A stretch of DNA of 64,000 nucleotides from Magnaporthiopsis rhizophila (lineage: Eukaryota; Ascomycota; Sordariomycetes; Magnaporthales; Magnaporthaceae): positions 124,001 to 188,000 of the forward strand of contig PYSS01000010.1 in assembly GCA_003049465.1 (NCBI GenBank). Direction: 5' to 3'. Below are positions 31,572-42,271 of the stretch, in pieces. Numbering within the stretch: position 1 is the stretch's first letter; each line of letters starts with the position of its first letter. Made by a program: the position numbers and the translations under genes. Under the pieces are notes generated by a model. That model saw only the letters and a program-made list of their open reading frames with translations, was not told where the DNA came from and searched no databases.

Positions 31572-32101
31572 GGCGGCGCTTGTAGCTCTGCAGACGTAGT
31601 TAGAGATTCAAGTTCTGCCTTGTAGATGTTCCCAAGCAGAGGCTGGCTTGTCCGCGGCGGCGGCGTAGACGGGGACGGGGTGGTCGGTGTCGCTCGTTGC
31701 CGCTGCGATTGGCGAGCAAAATTCACGGGCGGCGCAGAGTCTGGAAACGCGACGGCAAGTCGCCAGCTCCGACTAGCTCCAACGGTGGGGCCATTGGCAA
31801 ACCCCACCCATGGCGGCGCAAAGGAACCGAGGTCACGTGTCTCTGTTCAGTGGCCCGTGCAGAGCTCCGGAAACCCAGCTGAAGTATCTGATGTGCCGCT
31901 TTAGGCTGTGGTTCATGAAAAAAGCAGCGGGCGTGCTCGAAGGTCCCAGGAAGCAGGCAAGGACCTGCGCAGAGCACAACTTGAGGCGACGAGACCCTCC
32001 ACGCCAATTGGTCCCGGCAAACCGAGCCCGCTCAACCGTAAGCCCTCCCGACAGCCCTCTCCTCTGCCCCACGCTTAACACTCGCCCTCGCCAAGCAGAA
32101 A
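31572..32101. promoter_or_regulatory. Shared divergent promoter region
   Basis: The 530 bp between the splicing factor ATG (minus) and the bS21m ATG (plus). No TATA box was seen, as is usual for housekeeping genes. Confidence 0.45.
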
Positions 32102-32821
32102 ATGGAGGTCAGGCACGCCATCCAGGGCGTCCTCCGCTCCACGGCCCTCTCCTTTACCTCCTCGCCGGCCGCCCGTTTCACCCCGTGCCGGCATGCGCCC
32201 TTCCTCTCCGCCATCCGGTACCAATCCTCCGCCGCCGCCTCCGCCGCCTCCCCCGCAGCGCCGGCCCGAGAGGCGCCTCAAGAACCAGACACCACCACCT
32301 CCTCCACCAACACCACCCCCTTCACCCCCTCCTGGGCCCGTCCCAAGACCCCCAGCCCATCCTCAGGCGGCGGCGGCGGCACTATCGGCGGCCGCTACGA
32401 AAACACCGTCATAAACCGGCTCAACCTGCCGCGAGACCCAGGGTCCTCGTCCATGAGCGCCATGATCTCCAACAGCTTCGCCACGCGCGGCGTCGGCAGT
32501 GCTGGCAACAGCGCGGGGGCCTACTTCCACGTCAACGACTTTCTAGGCCAGCACGAGGAGCGTGAGCGGCGGAGGCTGGTCCCCTCGCTGGGCCGCGAGG
32601 TTCCCGTCAACTCAAACGTCGACCCGGCCCGGGCCTTTGCGCTGCTGTCCATGGCGATCCGGCACAACAAGATCCCGCGCGACGTGCGTCTGCAGCGGTT
32701 CCACGAGCGGCCCGGGCTGAAGAAGAAGAGGCTTAAGATGGAGAGGTGGCGCGCCCGCTTCAAGTATAGCTTTCGGGGTACCGTTAATCGCGTTAGGGAT
32801 CTGGCCAAGCAGGGGTGGTGA
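32102..32821 (+). CDS. Mitochondrial small-subunit ribosomal protein bS21m
   Basis: Intronless, 239 aa. The N-terminal ~60 residues are rich in Arg, Ala and Ser without acidic residues, a mitochondrial presequence. A Ser/Thr/Pro-rich linker follows. The conserved C-terminal domain has AFALLSMAIRHNKIPRDVRL and FHERPGLKKKRLKMERWRARF, the basic helix of the bacterial S21 family. It is a component of the mitochondrial 37S subunit. The fungal proteins have long N-terminal extensions like this one. Confidence 0.88.
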   Translation: MEVRHAIQGVLRSTALSFTSSPAARFTPCRHAPFLSAIRYQSSAAASAASPAAPAREAPQEPDTTTSSTNTTPFTPSWARPKTPSPSSGGGGGTIGGRYENTVINRLNLPRDPGSSSMSAMISNSFATRGVGSAGNSAGAYFHVNDFLGQHEERERRRLVPSLGREVPVNSNVDPARAFALLSMAIRHNKIPRDVRLQRFHERPGLKKKRLKMERWRARFKYSFRGTVNRVRDLAKQGW

Positions 32822-33099
32822 GGAGGGGTGTTTTGGGAATCGACTGGCGTCGGCTAGAAAAGAAGCACAAGCACGACTCCGACCCCGACTATATGGGGCT
32901 GTATGTATATATAAGGCTTGTAGCTGTGGCTGAACAAGCAGCAGATCGGATCAGACGCTTGGTTATTGTGTGTACATGTCGTGTGTGTGAAGCAATGGTG
33001 AAGGGTGTCATGAATTCATATTGCATCGCAGTTCGTTTTCAACATTCTCTACAGTCCTAGATCAACAATCATCCCCAACTGCAGTCCCACCCCATTCCC

Positions 33100-35810
33100 C
33101 TACTCACTCCACATCCTCGTCGGGCTCATCATCGGGCTGGTCTTGATCTTGGGCCGACTCATAAACACGGCCGCGTAATCCTCGTCCAGCCCCTGCTGTA
33201 TAATCTCGTCCACCAGCACCGACTCTCCCTCCCCGCCTCCCCCTCCTTCTGCCTCCTCCGCCGTCGTTGGCATCGTGGCCACCGCCACGCTGCTCCCGCC
33301 GCCGTTCCTCCGGTGCTGCCCGGCCGCCGACTCGCGCGCCGCCTTGCGCTCCGACCGCCGCCGCTCCAGCTGTACCTGCTGCCGCGTAGCCTCAAAGTTG
33401 GCCATGCTGCGCCGCGTCCGCGCCACCAGGTCGTCGGCTTCCGCCGCCTCGTCCTCCGCCGTCGCCTCCTTGATCAGTGCCTCCTCGCGCGCCTTGCTGT
33501 CGGCCCGTTTGAGCCGGAGACGGTACGCCTCGTCGTCTTCGTCCCCGTCGTTCTGTCTAGAGGCCTGTGGTCCGCGGACCATGGACAGGCGCGTGCGCTC
33601 AGCGAGCGACAACGTATGGCGCGGCATCATCTTCTTTTCGGGAGACGGGGAGGCGTTGTCCATTGAATCGAGGATCTCGTCGGCCAGCTGCTGAGTTTTC
33701 GAGAGCACAGGGCGCGGCTGCTGCTTCTGTTGCTGTTGCTGCGGCGCCGCCCGTGGTTCTGCCACCGGCTGATGTGGTGGCTGCGCAGAACGCTGGGCCC
33801 ATCTTCGCGGAGGCGACCTTGGCGGGGACGGTGTGCGTGGATCCGAGACGGCCTCTGGGATCTGAGACTCCTGTATGGAATCCCTGGTCGGTGACACGTT
33901 CTTTCTGCGATCTCCTGAGGAAGAGACGGACCCTTGCCTCGCGATCCTGCTTCCGGCGGCAGCTGCGGATGGCAACCTAGTGTTGTGATCGAGCACAAGT
34001 GACATGGGCCTCGCACGGGTCGCATCCGCATTCCTTGGCTCTCGTGGGGCTTCGCGTGTGCTGGTCGTCCGCCGTAGAGGTTGGGCAACGCCGCAGCTGC
34101 GTGCCTCATGCTCCTCGGCCTGCTTGTGCGTCCATTCTCTCCCCTGGGTAGCGGCTCGGGGCCGCACCTGAGGACGCTCCTCCTCATCCTCCACCTCCCC
34201 GAGGTTGTCTGGTTCAGGAACAGCATCCTGAGGCACGTCCACGCGTACCGAGTCTGCATACCTGGCCACCCCACCTGGGAGAGAACGCAATAGTGACCCG
34301 GCGAACGGGTTTGGCGCTCCCTTGCTGATAGCATCTAATTCCCCCTGCAAATCCTCGATGATCGTCACATACTCCGGCTTCAACGCCTGCGTCTTGACCG
34401 ACAGGTTTGTCGGGTTGGTAGCCCCAAGGCGCAGACTTTCGTGCTCCCCAAAGCCAAAGTCGATGCCCTTCTGCGCCGGAGCGGGATCTAGCCCTGACGG
34501 GCCCAGCGATTTCCTCTTCTGCTCGCGTTCCTGGCGGGCCGTGTCAGTTCCAAACATGTCCTTCCGGAAGTCCTGCCACCTCTTGAGCCGGTCCTTTTGC
34601 GCCCGGACGCGGCCGTCCAGCTGGGCCAGGAGCTGGCCCCCCCTGTCCTTGCCCTCCTCCTCCAGCTCGGCGAGGCGGCCGGTGCGCGTCCGCCTCCACA
34701 CGCGGTCGAACGGCGCCGTCAGGAGGCCGTCACTGTGGGTGTCGCCGTAAAGCAGCGTCTCCATCCAGCGCTCGTTTCCGGTCCAGTTGTTGCGCACCGC
34801 GCGCCAGAGTGCAAGTTTCTCTTCCTCGGACATGGGTCTGGCAGTTGACCACGTCTTGGAGTCGGCCGATCGAGCCTTGGCTTGGGCAGTCTTCCTCGCG
34901 ATGTTTTTCTCCTTATGATCAAGCAGCTTGACGAGGTCGCCATAGCGGCGCCGGGCCTCGTTCTTCTCCCGCAGCAGACGGGACAGCGAGACGCGGTGCG
35001 CCAGCACGAGGGTGGCAATTTCGCCCGACGAGTCGCCCGAGTACCCGCGGTTCTCCAGCGCGAGGACCTGGGCGATGGCAGGGGTCCCGCGGGCGGTGGT
35101 GGGGTCGTTGAGGTGGGCTTCCGCAGCGAGCTTCTTGAGGACGGCGGACGAGAAGACGGCCAGGACCTCCTCAAGGCGCTCACCCTTGCACTCGTCCAGC
35201 ATGGTCTTGCGCACGACGGCGTCGCGGCCGAGCACGCCCGTCTTTTTGGCGTTCTCGAGACATCGCAGGAGGGCGGCGCGGAGGTTCAGGGACTGGACCT
35301 GGTCCATGGGAGGGAAGAATGGTTGGAGTTTCTGCGACGGCCGCAACCATGTCAGCACCAATCAGTATAACTCCTGCAATCCCCATATGTGCTACGTAGC
35401 GAAGGGCGCCGCTGGTGACACAGCATGGGGCGTACCGTCCGGGTTTCTTCCTCATCCCAGAGGTCAAACAGCTGGAACAGGGCCCATTCCACCGACTGGA
35501 TGCGCTTCTTCTGACCCTGAGCGACATCCTTGTTGGTAAAGGTCAGCGGGTTGATGTCGGGCCAGTCGGGCAGCAGATCGAGGTCGAGCAAGCGAAGGTT
35601 GGTCAAGAAGATCGAGATGTTGGAGGCGCCCAGAACGGCGGCAGAAAGCGCGGCGGTCGAGATGGGCGGCGCGGGCAAGGCCGCCGTGGTCGGTGCTGCG
35701 GCGGCATTGGAGCTGGCTGAGGCGGCGGATGGCGTCACGAGCGCGCGGGCGGCAGGCAGGCGGCCTGGCCTTGCGCGAGCCAGGAGGGAGGTGGTCTGGA
35801 TAGAAGCCAT
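33100..35810 (-). CDS. HAUS augmin-like complex subunit 6 homologue
   Basis: Two exons, 35810-35436 and 35331-33100, with a 104-bp phase-0 intron (GTACGC...CAG); product 868 aa. The N-terminal ~320 residues match the HAUS6 N-terminal domain: FLTNLRLLDLDLLPDWP, KKRIQSVEWALFQLFDLWD, LRAALLRCLENAKKTGVL and DECKGERLEEVLAVFSS. Augmin binds existing microtubules and recruits gamma-tubulin for branching nucleation in the spindle. The rest is Arg/Ser/Glu-rich and disordered, with coiled-coil stretches near 700-790. The end is a short motif with RPKIKTSPMMSPTRMW. The ATG at 35810 is preferred over 35888, since the family homology starts soon after. Confidence 0.82.
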
Positions 35811-37165
35811 AGGGTCATTGTAGGCCTGGGATTGGAAGCAAATGGCGGGTGGTCGGAGGCAGCGGTTTTGGATCGGGCGAGGCAGCAAATATCGGGCTCA
35901 AGTCCGCTTTTTGTTTGGCGCGTGCGTCGGCGGTCAACCGGCGTCAATGCATGGTGCATTGGAAGGCCTTGGATTTGGCTGTGCAGTGTAAACATCATTC
36001 CAGCATCGAAGGCGGTGTCCAGTCGGCTTGTAGCCGCCCACCAGCCCACTTCTGGAGCGCCCCTCATTTTACAAAATGCGCATGGAAAAAAGAAAAAAAA
36101 AAAAAAAAAAAAAAGAAGAATAAACACCCGTCAACAAAACGGAAAAACAACAACAGCAACAGCAAAAGCAGACGATACACGGCAACAGTGAGATTCTGAC
36201 TCACGCCCGAGGGCATCGGCTTCGTTACCGCGAATATTCCGGGGAGATGCCGAATAGCAGGCCAATCGAATAACCACTAACCGATGTTACTACATTAGCA
36301 CCCCCACGCAGCAGACAATTAAGGTGACCGCGGCTGGATCAGGCCGACAGTCTAGCGCCAAGAAACGCACGAGATTGTTAACAAACCTCGCTCCGGCCCG
36401 GCCCTCCTTAAAAAAGCGGGCTTGCAGCTGCCGGCTACCGCCTACTCCGGGCGCTTCGTTTGGCGGCGCCGATCGATATGGACGTTCCCAAATCGCCTTC
36501 CCTTGCGGCGTCGGCGGAACGCCGCCTGTTTGCTACCCGGGACGGCGCGCAGAGTGCATTCACCATTTCATTAGCGCTGCCTGGCCCCTCACGAGCTGCC
36601 CTGCTTCAAGCATACAAGGAAGAGATTTATAACCATTGCACCTACCTACCCAACAGTGAACTGTCCAGTTTACCACCCTTTGCGCTTAGCACCCTGGCGT
36701 AAAAATTGGTATCTCGAATGTGCGGTGGGGAATCGTTGTCGTTTATAAGGCCTGTGATGCGGGTTGAGAATTTCCTTTTTAGGTCACTTGCACCGGCATT
36801 TACAGTGGGTCTACCAACGTAGCATAATCCTGACAGCTACGGGAGTTAATAGCAACGACTATGGAAGTATAAAGGAAAGGATATTAAAATGCTGCAAGAA
36901 GGATATAAAAGGCATATAAAAAGCAGGGAACACAGGCAGGCGGGAAAGCATATAGAACATAATGGGGAAAGCATATAAAAGACAAGAAACAAATAGGGTG
37001 CAAAGAACAGGAACAGAAACAGGAACAAGAAATAAAAAACAAAACAGGAACAGGAAATAGGAAAGAAACAGTAACGATACCAATAGATGCATGTTGAATA
37101 CAGCGTTGACAAAAGCGCAAAAGCGCGAGCCCAAAACAAATATTCCACGCCGAACAGCCGAGAGC
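35811..37165. other. Intergenic region, purine-rich on its right side
   Basis: Contains a poly(A) tract (about 36085-36114). From 36880 to 37080 there is a low-complexity purine-rich stretch with repeated GCATATA and AACAGGAAC units. ORF 36479-36703 (74 aa) has no recognisable features. Confidence 0.45.
36892..37076. repeat. Degenerate purine-rich repeats
   Basis: Three to four copies of an AAAGCATATA(AAA)-like unit followed by several GAACAGGAA(A/C)-like units. Confidence 0.55.
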
Positions 37166-38256
37166 CTAACGCCTCCAGAAGTAGGACGACCGAGGCTCTT
37201 CAGCAGGCCGACGGTACACAATGTTCCGGCTCGCCTCACCGCTCGGTACGGTGGCGGCGGTCGCGTAACCGATCCTGCGTACCGACCGGAAACCAGAAGT
37301 CTCCTCCCGGCCAAGTTGCATCATCTGCGAGCGAGTAACAGGGACATTATCCCGCTGCGATGACCGACGCAGTGGAAAATTCATGACTGTTGCGATGGGT
37401 GGGCAAGTCAGCAAAAAAGAAGAGGCAACACGAGGTGGGACGCGAACGGGTGAATGAACATACTTCCGCTGACAACATCCTGAATGTCTCTAAGCGACAT
37501 GCGAGCTCCCTCCGTGTCGCGGCGGGTGTCGGCAAAAATGTACGCCTGGCCCGGCTGTCTGCGCTCCAAGGGGTGACCCCTCTCGGTCCAGAACTCGATG
37601 GTCCCTCCGAGCACATCACCTTCCCAGTAGCGCCCAGCCTCGCCTCCGAAGTTCGGCAACTCGACGTTCGGCGGGGTCATGCACACGGACTCACCCGGAG
37701 CGGGCCCGATGAGGAAGTTGGTGAGCATGTGGACGAGCTCGTGGGCGACGGAGATGATCAGCTGGAACTTGAGCATGTCGTAGGCCGCTTGATCCCCCTG
37801 ACCACGAGCATTGATCATATTGTCGACCAGAAACGTGTGCACTTTGATGAATCCTGCGTTCTTCGCGTTGTACTCTTCAGCTCGGGTGCCCCAGGTCCTC
37901 CTTATGACCACAGCGTCGGCCTCCCTGATGTCGTCCGTGATGTAAACCACAGGAAAGTTCTCCCGGATCCTTCGGAGGAAAAAGCGAATCCATTGTGGAT
38001 AGTGCCGACGGGTGCCAGGGTAAATTATGGGAGGAGGATATCGTTCGGCTCTGGCTCCCCGGACAATGGTTTCGGCGACGCGGACTAATCCGTCCAAGCC
38101 ATCCGGGGAGTCGTGGACCTTGAGGGCCAAGTGGGCCACGGTTGCCACGATGTTATACCGCATTCGGTCGTGTAGGTCGGCAGAGTCCGCGAAGATCTCC
38201 TGGTTGTTTGGCTGGGCGCCATGATAAACAATGAGGTTTCCCACAGCAACAGACAT
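37166..38256 (-). CDS. HExxH metallopeptidase-like protein of unknown family
   Basis: Two exons, 38256-37464 and 37386-37166, with a 77-bp intron (GTATGT...CAG, branch GCTGAC); product 337 aa. I infer the intron because the donor follows the last family-like residues (QDVVSG), the phase fits, and the downstream frame is open for 73 codons. Residues ~163-180 (KFQLIISVAHELVHMLTNF) contain HELVH at 172-176, the zincin HExxH motif. E206 or E212 in GGEAGRYWEGD could be the third zinc ligand, as in gluzincins. No HExxHxxGxxH motif. No signal peptide at this start; an upstream ORF (38314-38616) has a signal-like segment but no clean splice to it. Substrate unknown. Confidence 0.7.
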
Positions 38257-38313
38257 CGTGACGGAAATCGTAAGGGAGGAGGCTGATGGCGGACAATATG
38301 TAAGAATGAGTTA

Positions 38314-38616
38314 TTATGGGTGATTTAAATGTGAAAACGGGGTACTAACAAAGACTTTGTTTGAGAGAAGTAGAAGCTCGAGACCGGCAGGAGCTTTTGG
38401 CGCTGGAGATGGTGGGCTTTCGTACGTGGGAGTAAAAGCGTTGACAGGGTGAATAAAGGGTTTAGGAATGGGTGTAGCAAGAGATGCTAAAAGATGAGAT
38501 GCAAAGAGAAATGATGCAAGGAGGACGGATGCAAAAAGGAAAGATGCCAAGAGACACAAAGTAAAGTGGCAAGTTGTGGAGAGACGATGTTGTGATATGG
38601 ATGCTATCATCATCAT
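38314..38616 (-). CDS. Doubtful small ORF with repeated hydrophobic signal-like segment
   Basis: A 100-codon ORF upstream of the HExxH gene. The start is hydrophobic, with a triplicated LLASFLFAS-like unit, followed by a Pro-rich segment. A TATATAAA box lies just upstream (38643-38652), almost too close to leave a leader. It could be a 5' exon of the metallopeptidase-like gene, an upstream ORF in its leader, or noise. No donor in the right phase is good (only GTCTCG). Confidence 0.25.
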   Translation of the reverse strand: MMMIASISQHRLSTTCHFTLCLLASFLFASVLLASFLFASHLLASLATPIPKPFIHPVNAFTPTYESPPSPAPKAPAGLELLLLSNKVFVSTPFSHLNHP

Positions 38617-38642
38617 TTGTAATGCTTGAATGTGTGTTGTGT

Positions 38643-38652
38643 GCTTTATATA
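38643..38652 (-). promoter_or_regulatory. TATA box (TATATAAAGC)
   Basis: On the minus strand about 390 bp upstream of the HExxH gene ATG; suggests a long or spliced leader. Confidence 0.4.
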
Positions 38653-38656
38653 CACG

Positions 38657-39402
38657 ATAATGGAAGGTACGGGTTGCGAGATACATCGTGGTGTGTTGGC
38701 CGTGTCCCCGGACCCGGGTGTGCTTTATCGCCGTGGTCTAATTCCGCGGCCTCGTCTTGGCCCCTCCCGGGTCGCGGGCTCGCCCTCATAAAACTCCTGG
38801 TTTTAGAGATCGATTGCCGCCGTGACCTAAGAGAGTGCTCGGCGGGTAAATCGATGCCGCATTTGGCCCGGCGCTCTCCTAGACCCTGTGTAACCGCGTA
38901 GGAAATTGCCGCGCGCAAGTCGAGACGGCGAAAAGTGCGCGAGCCTGGCCGGAATTCCGCGGCTTTTGGTCCCCCAGGCAGGCCAACACAGCAACTGCGC
39001 TGCGGCCGCCGTCTCATCCCATCTCGGTCAAGGAGTTGGCGGGAGGAGGAAGAAAGGACCATCGTGCATATCCTAACCGCGGGGACGAAGTCCGTCGACA
39101 GCCGCCCGCTACGCCCGTGTGATTGGCTCCCACTCAATACGGAGGTCGCAATTAGGTATGGAAGCGCCCTCTGTGTCACCAACGACACCCCCACCGTTCC
39201 CCGCAATTTGCCGCCTATGGATCGGGCAACCTGGAATGTCATGCCGCGTCCATCTCTGCTCTCGTTCTCACTCAACCTCAATCGAGCAACCTCCCCTTTT
39301 TCCATTACCTCGCTCTTAGCATTCACGTTTGCATCCATCACCGATCTCGCCCGCGGCACTCACACTTGTCGCCACACTCTTCTTTACACAAGCGGCCCCA
39401 TC
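38657..39402. other. Intergenic region between divergent genes
   Basis: Upstream of both the HExxH gene and the orphan gene at 39403. An open frame continues from 38935 into the orphan gene, but no start before 39403 is favoured. Confidence 0.45.
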
Positions 39403-40601
39403 ATGTCGGAGGACTCTCCCTCCCCGCCGGCGGCGGGGTCCAAGTTCACAACTATGCCCGACAACGAGAAGTCCCGGAGACGCTCCATCGAGATCCTGGA
39501 TGACCACCACCGTGTGATACTATGTCGCGCCATCTCCAATGTCCTTTCAACCCAGGCTGCCGAGGCAACCTATGCCCAAGTCGTGGACGGCCTGCCGCTG
39601 CCAGATGCCGTCAGGCCAATTCGCCTCGATATAAAGAACGACCACCCCATCTGGACCTGTCACGAAAGCCTCTGTCCCGGCGTGGTGGAGAAGGTCCATG
39701 AGTTCCGCGACGCCTTCCAGGCCGAGATGCTGACGTTTGACGGCAGGGTAAGATGGAGCTGCGCTTTTGAACTTGAGAGTTTGTTTGAGCCAGAGCTGAT
39801 CTTTTCATACTTGGACGCTCTTGTCCTCACCAGGTCCTCCTTGCATACCAGGCCGCAGGCCCAGGATCCAGGGCCTTCAACACGCGGCTGATCGAGCTGG
39901 TCGCCCTGGCCATTCATCAGATCACTGTTCTTCTGTTCAATCTCGACACGAGCTTGCACAAAGACGACGGGGTCATCGAATGGGCACCACCAAAGACCGA
40001 CCGGCTCTACTGGGAAAAGCACCCAAACGGTCCTCTTCCAACGCTCCTGTACCATCCGTGGTACGTCGACTTTGAGCAGTACCCGGATGGAGTTGCGGAC
40101 ATGGTAGGATTCTGGGCAGAGAGCCAGATTCTGGGGGGTGTTGTCCTTTTCGACCGTCGACCCGAGGCTGAAGGGGCCGAGCCGAACGCGGTGTACTGGC
40201 ACCCAAGTCGTGTTGGCGTCACATACAGGATCTGCAAGCTGCTTCCTGACCAGAAGCAGAAGCTGCTGGACTTTCTCCTCGCTGCCGAGCCCCAGGACGC
40301 TTCACCCTTGCCTCTCTTACCCGGTCAGGAGAACTTGAGCCGCGTGGATCCTGAGGAGCCCATAGCGGAAACTGGCATCTTCAGGCACATCTGGGAGCGC
40401 AAGGAGCCCCCGCCTCCTGATGCAGGTGACCGGAGGCTGAAAGATGTGATCAACCAGGTCGACTTTCCGACCATGGCGGATTGGGCCGAGGCTTCAAGTC
40501 GCGCGTGGGAACGCAAGCGCGAGGGGGATCTCGCTTATGCTCGAGCAGAGGCAGCAGCTCGGGAACTGGAGGATCGAGAAGGATCGAACGACTGTCAATA
40601 A
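39403..40601 (+). CDS. Uncharacterised 370-aa protein
   Basis: Two exons, 39403-39747 and 39834-40601, with an 86-bp phase-0 intron (GTAAGA...CAG). I do not recognise a named domain. The ATG at 39403 (CATC-ATGT) starts MSEDSPSPP. Visible segments are IRLDIKNDHPIWTCHESLCP, FNTRLIELVALAIHQITVLL, LPTLLYHPWYVDFEQYPDG and GGVVLFDRRPEAEG. The end is a charged helix (ARAEAAARELEDREGSN). It lacks a signal peptide. It is divergent from the HExxH gene, sharing about 1.1 kb of upstream DNA. Confidence 0.72.
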
Positions 40602-42271
40602 AGCGTCGGCAGGACACCTCGCCGCTTAGTATCGTGTATTTAGCAGTTTGACCACTTTTAACCATAGCTTTCCAGTGCGTTGAGTATCGCCACCGTTGGT
40701 GGTTTTACCAAAGCCTCAGCGATGCTGAAGGTATGTTGATCGCAGTGCCTTGCCGAGACCGGTCCATCCGCCGTTCTCCGACAAAGCCACCCACGCCTAG
40801 CCGCTGGTAGTGACTTTCTGCATTCGCCTGAGCTCCACTGTATCAGAGACGGCTGTTGGCGACGAAATCTGCTACCAGCTGCAGGTCTTGGACGCTGCTC
40901 GAACTTGAGGAAACGAAAATAAGGCACCAGCAGTCCGCGGTATCGGCACAGCAAAGAATCACACCAAGGTCTGGGGCTGTTTCTTAGCTGTACAGACCGG
41001 GCGCTGAACTTGAGACCATATCCAAAGCTACACGGTGCTATAATCTTCCGACGGACGTTTCTGTTGGGAAGAAAGCCCGATGGCCAGCTGGAAGACAAAG
41101 CTCTGCGCCACTGTCGGAAGCCGACTTCAGCAGCGGCCGACGCTCCACCCGCGGATGTATGGAACCTCCAGAAATCCTTGGCTCCAGCGTCTCTAGGTCC
41201 CATTCTCCGCTGACGACATCCAGTCCAGTGATAGGAATCCGCTCCAGCACACCATCCACGGGATCACCCATGTACCACGACGCGCCCCGAGGTGACTCCC
41301 TTGGTGAGCACATCCTGCCTTCCGCGGCTTGCTTTTCGACAGTCGGCGGTGTAGCGATTTGAACCATTGTGTGTGGGAGAAGAGGCCCACCGCGCCCTCG
41401 CCGCTTGGATACAAATCATGTTCAAGATGCTTGAGCAAGATAGTGTTACCTTGGACCGCCGGGTACACTTGCTCAGAGTATCAGGCTCGTAGTGGTTAAA
41501 AATAAAAGGCAAATAGAAAAGAAAATCGGAAAAAAGGAAAGGAAACAGAAAAGAAATAGTTTTTTCAAAGGAGGTTGTTTGCTGCTGCCCATGTACTTTA
41601 ATGAGTGGCCTTTTTGTGTATCGCTTTTCTCCCCGTCTGTGTGTGTGAGGGCATAACGAAAATATCACATCTGCCGCTTTCTCACCGGGCGATCGACTAC
41701 TCATCTCTGGCGATGAGAGGCCAACCGGGTGGAGAACGCCGCCACCGGAGCCCCCCTCCACCCCCTCCAGGGCCACGCAAACGGCATCAACACCGCAACG
41801 TTTCTCCGTGAATCGTTAATCTCTAGCATTAGGCCCTTCAATGATGAGGCCCGGCCTTGGAAAGTGGAGTCGTGGGCTTCGCGAGGCCAGGTGGATGACT
41901 TTCGGGATTTTTGACGTTGAGAGCAGCGGTGTCACTCGCAGACCACACGAGAACCGGGCGGTGCGCTAGGCTGCTTTCTCGCCGGGTAGCGGGAACTTCG
42001 TGCCCAGCTGGGAAGACGCAACCGCTCGAGTTATCGAGGCAGAAGACGCGCGTCCTCGGGAGTGGCGGGCTCCCGATGGCCGGGAGGATCAAGCCCTATA
42101 ACGTCGACGCCGATTCGAAGAGCGATCGACAATGATCCGCACAGTATCACCCCTGGTCTGTGGTAGAAACCTCGAAATGGACAGGGCCTGCGTCCAGAGC
42201 AATCTCGTTCCATCGTTGTCCATTAACAGAATAGCCAAAGCAGATTCCAGCTCCAGTCAACGGCCCGATAG
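40602..42271. other. Intergenic region, possible decayed sequence
   Basis: No intact gene. Minus-strand ORFs at 40658-41203 and 41264-41776 lack recognisable features. A stretch at 41201-41222 resembles the HExxH gene end and is discussed as a finding. Confidence 0.4.
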
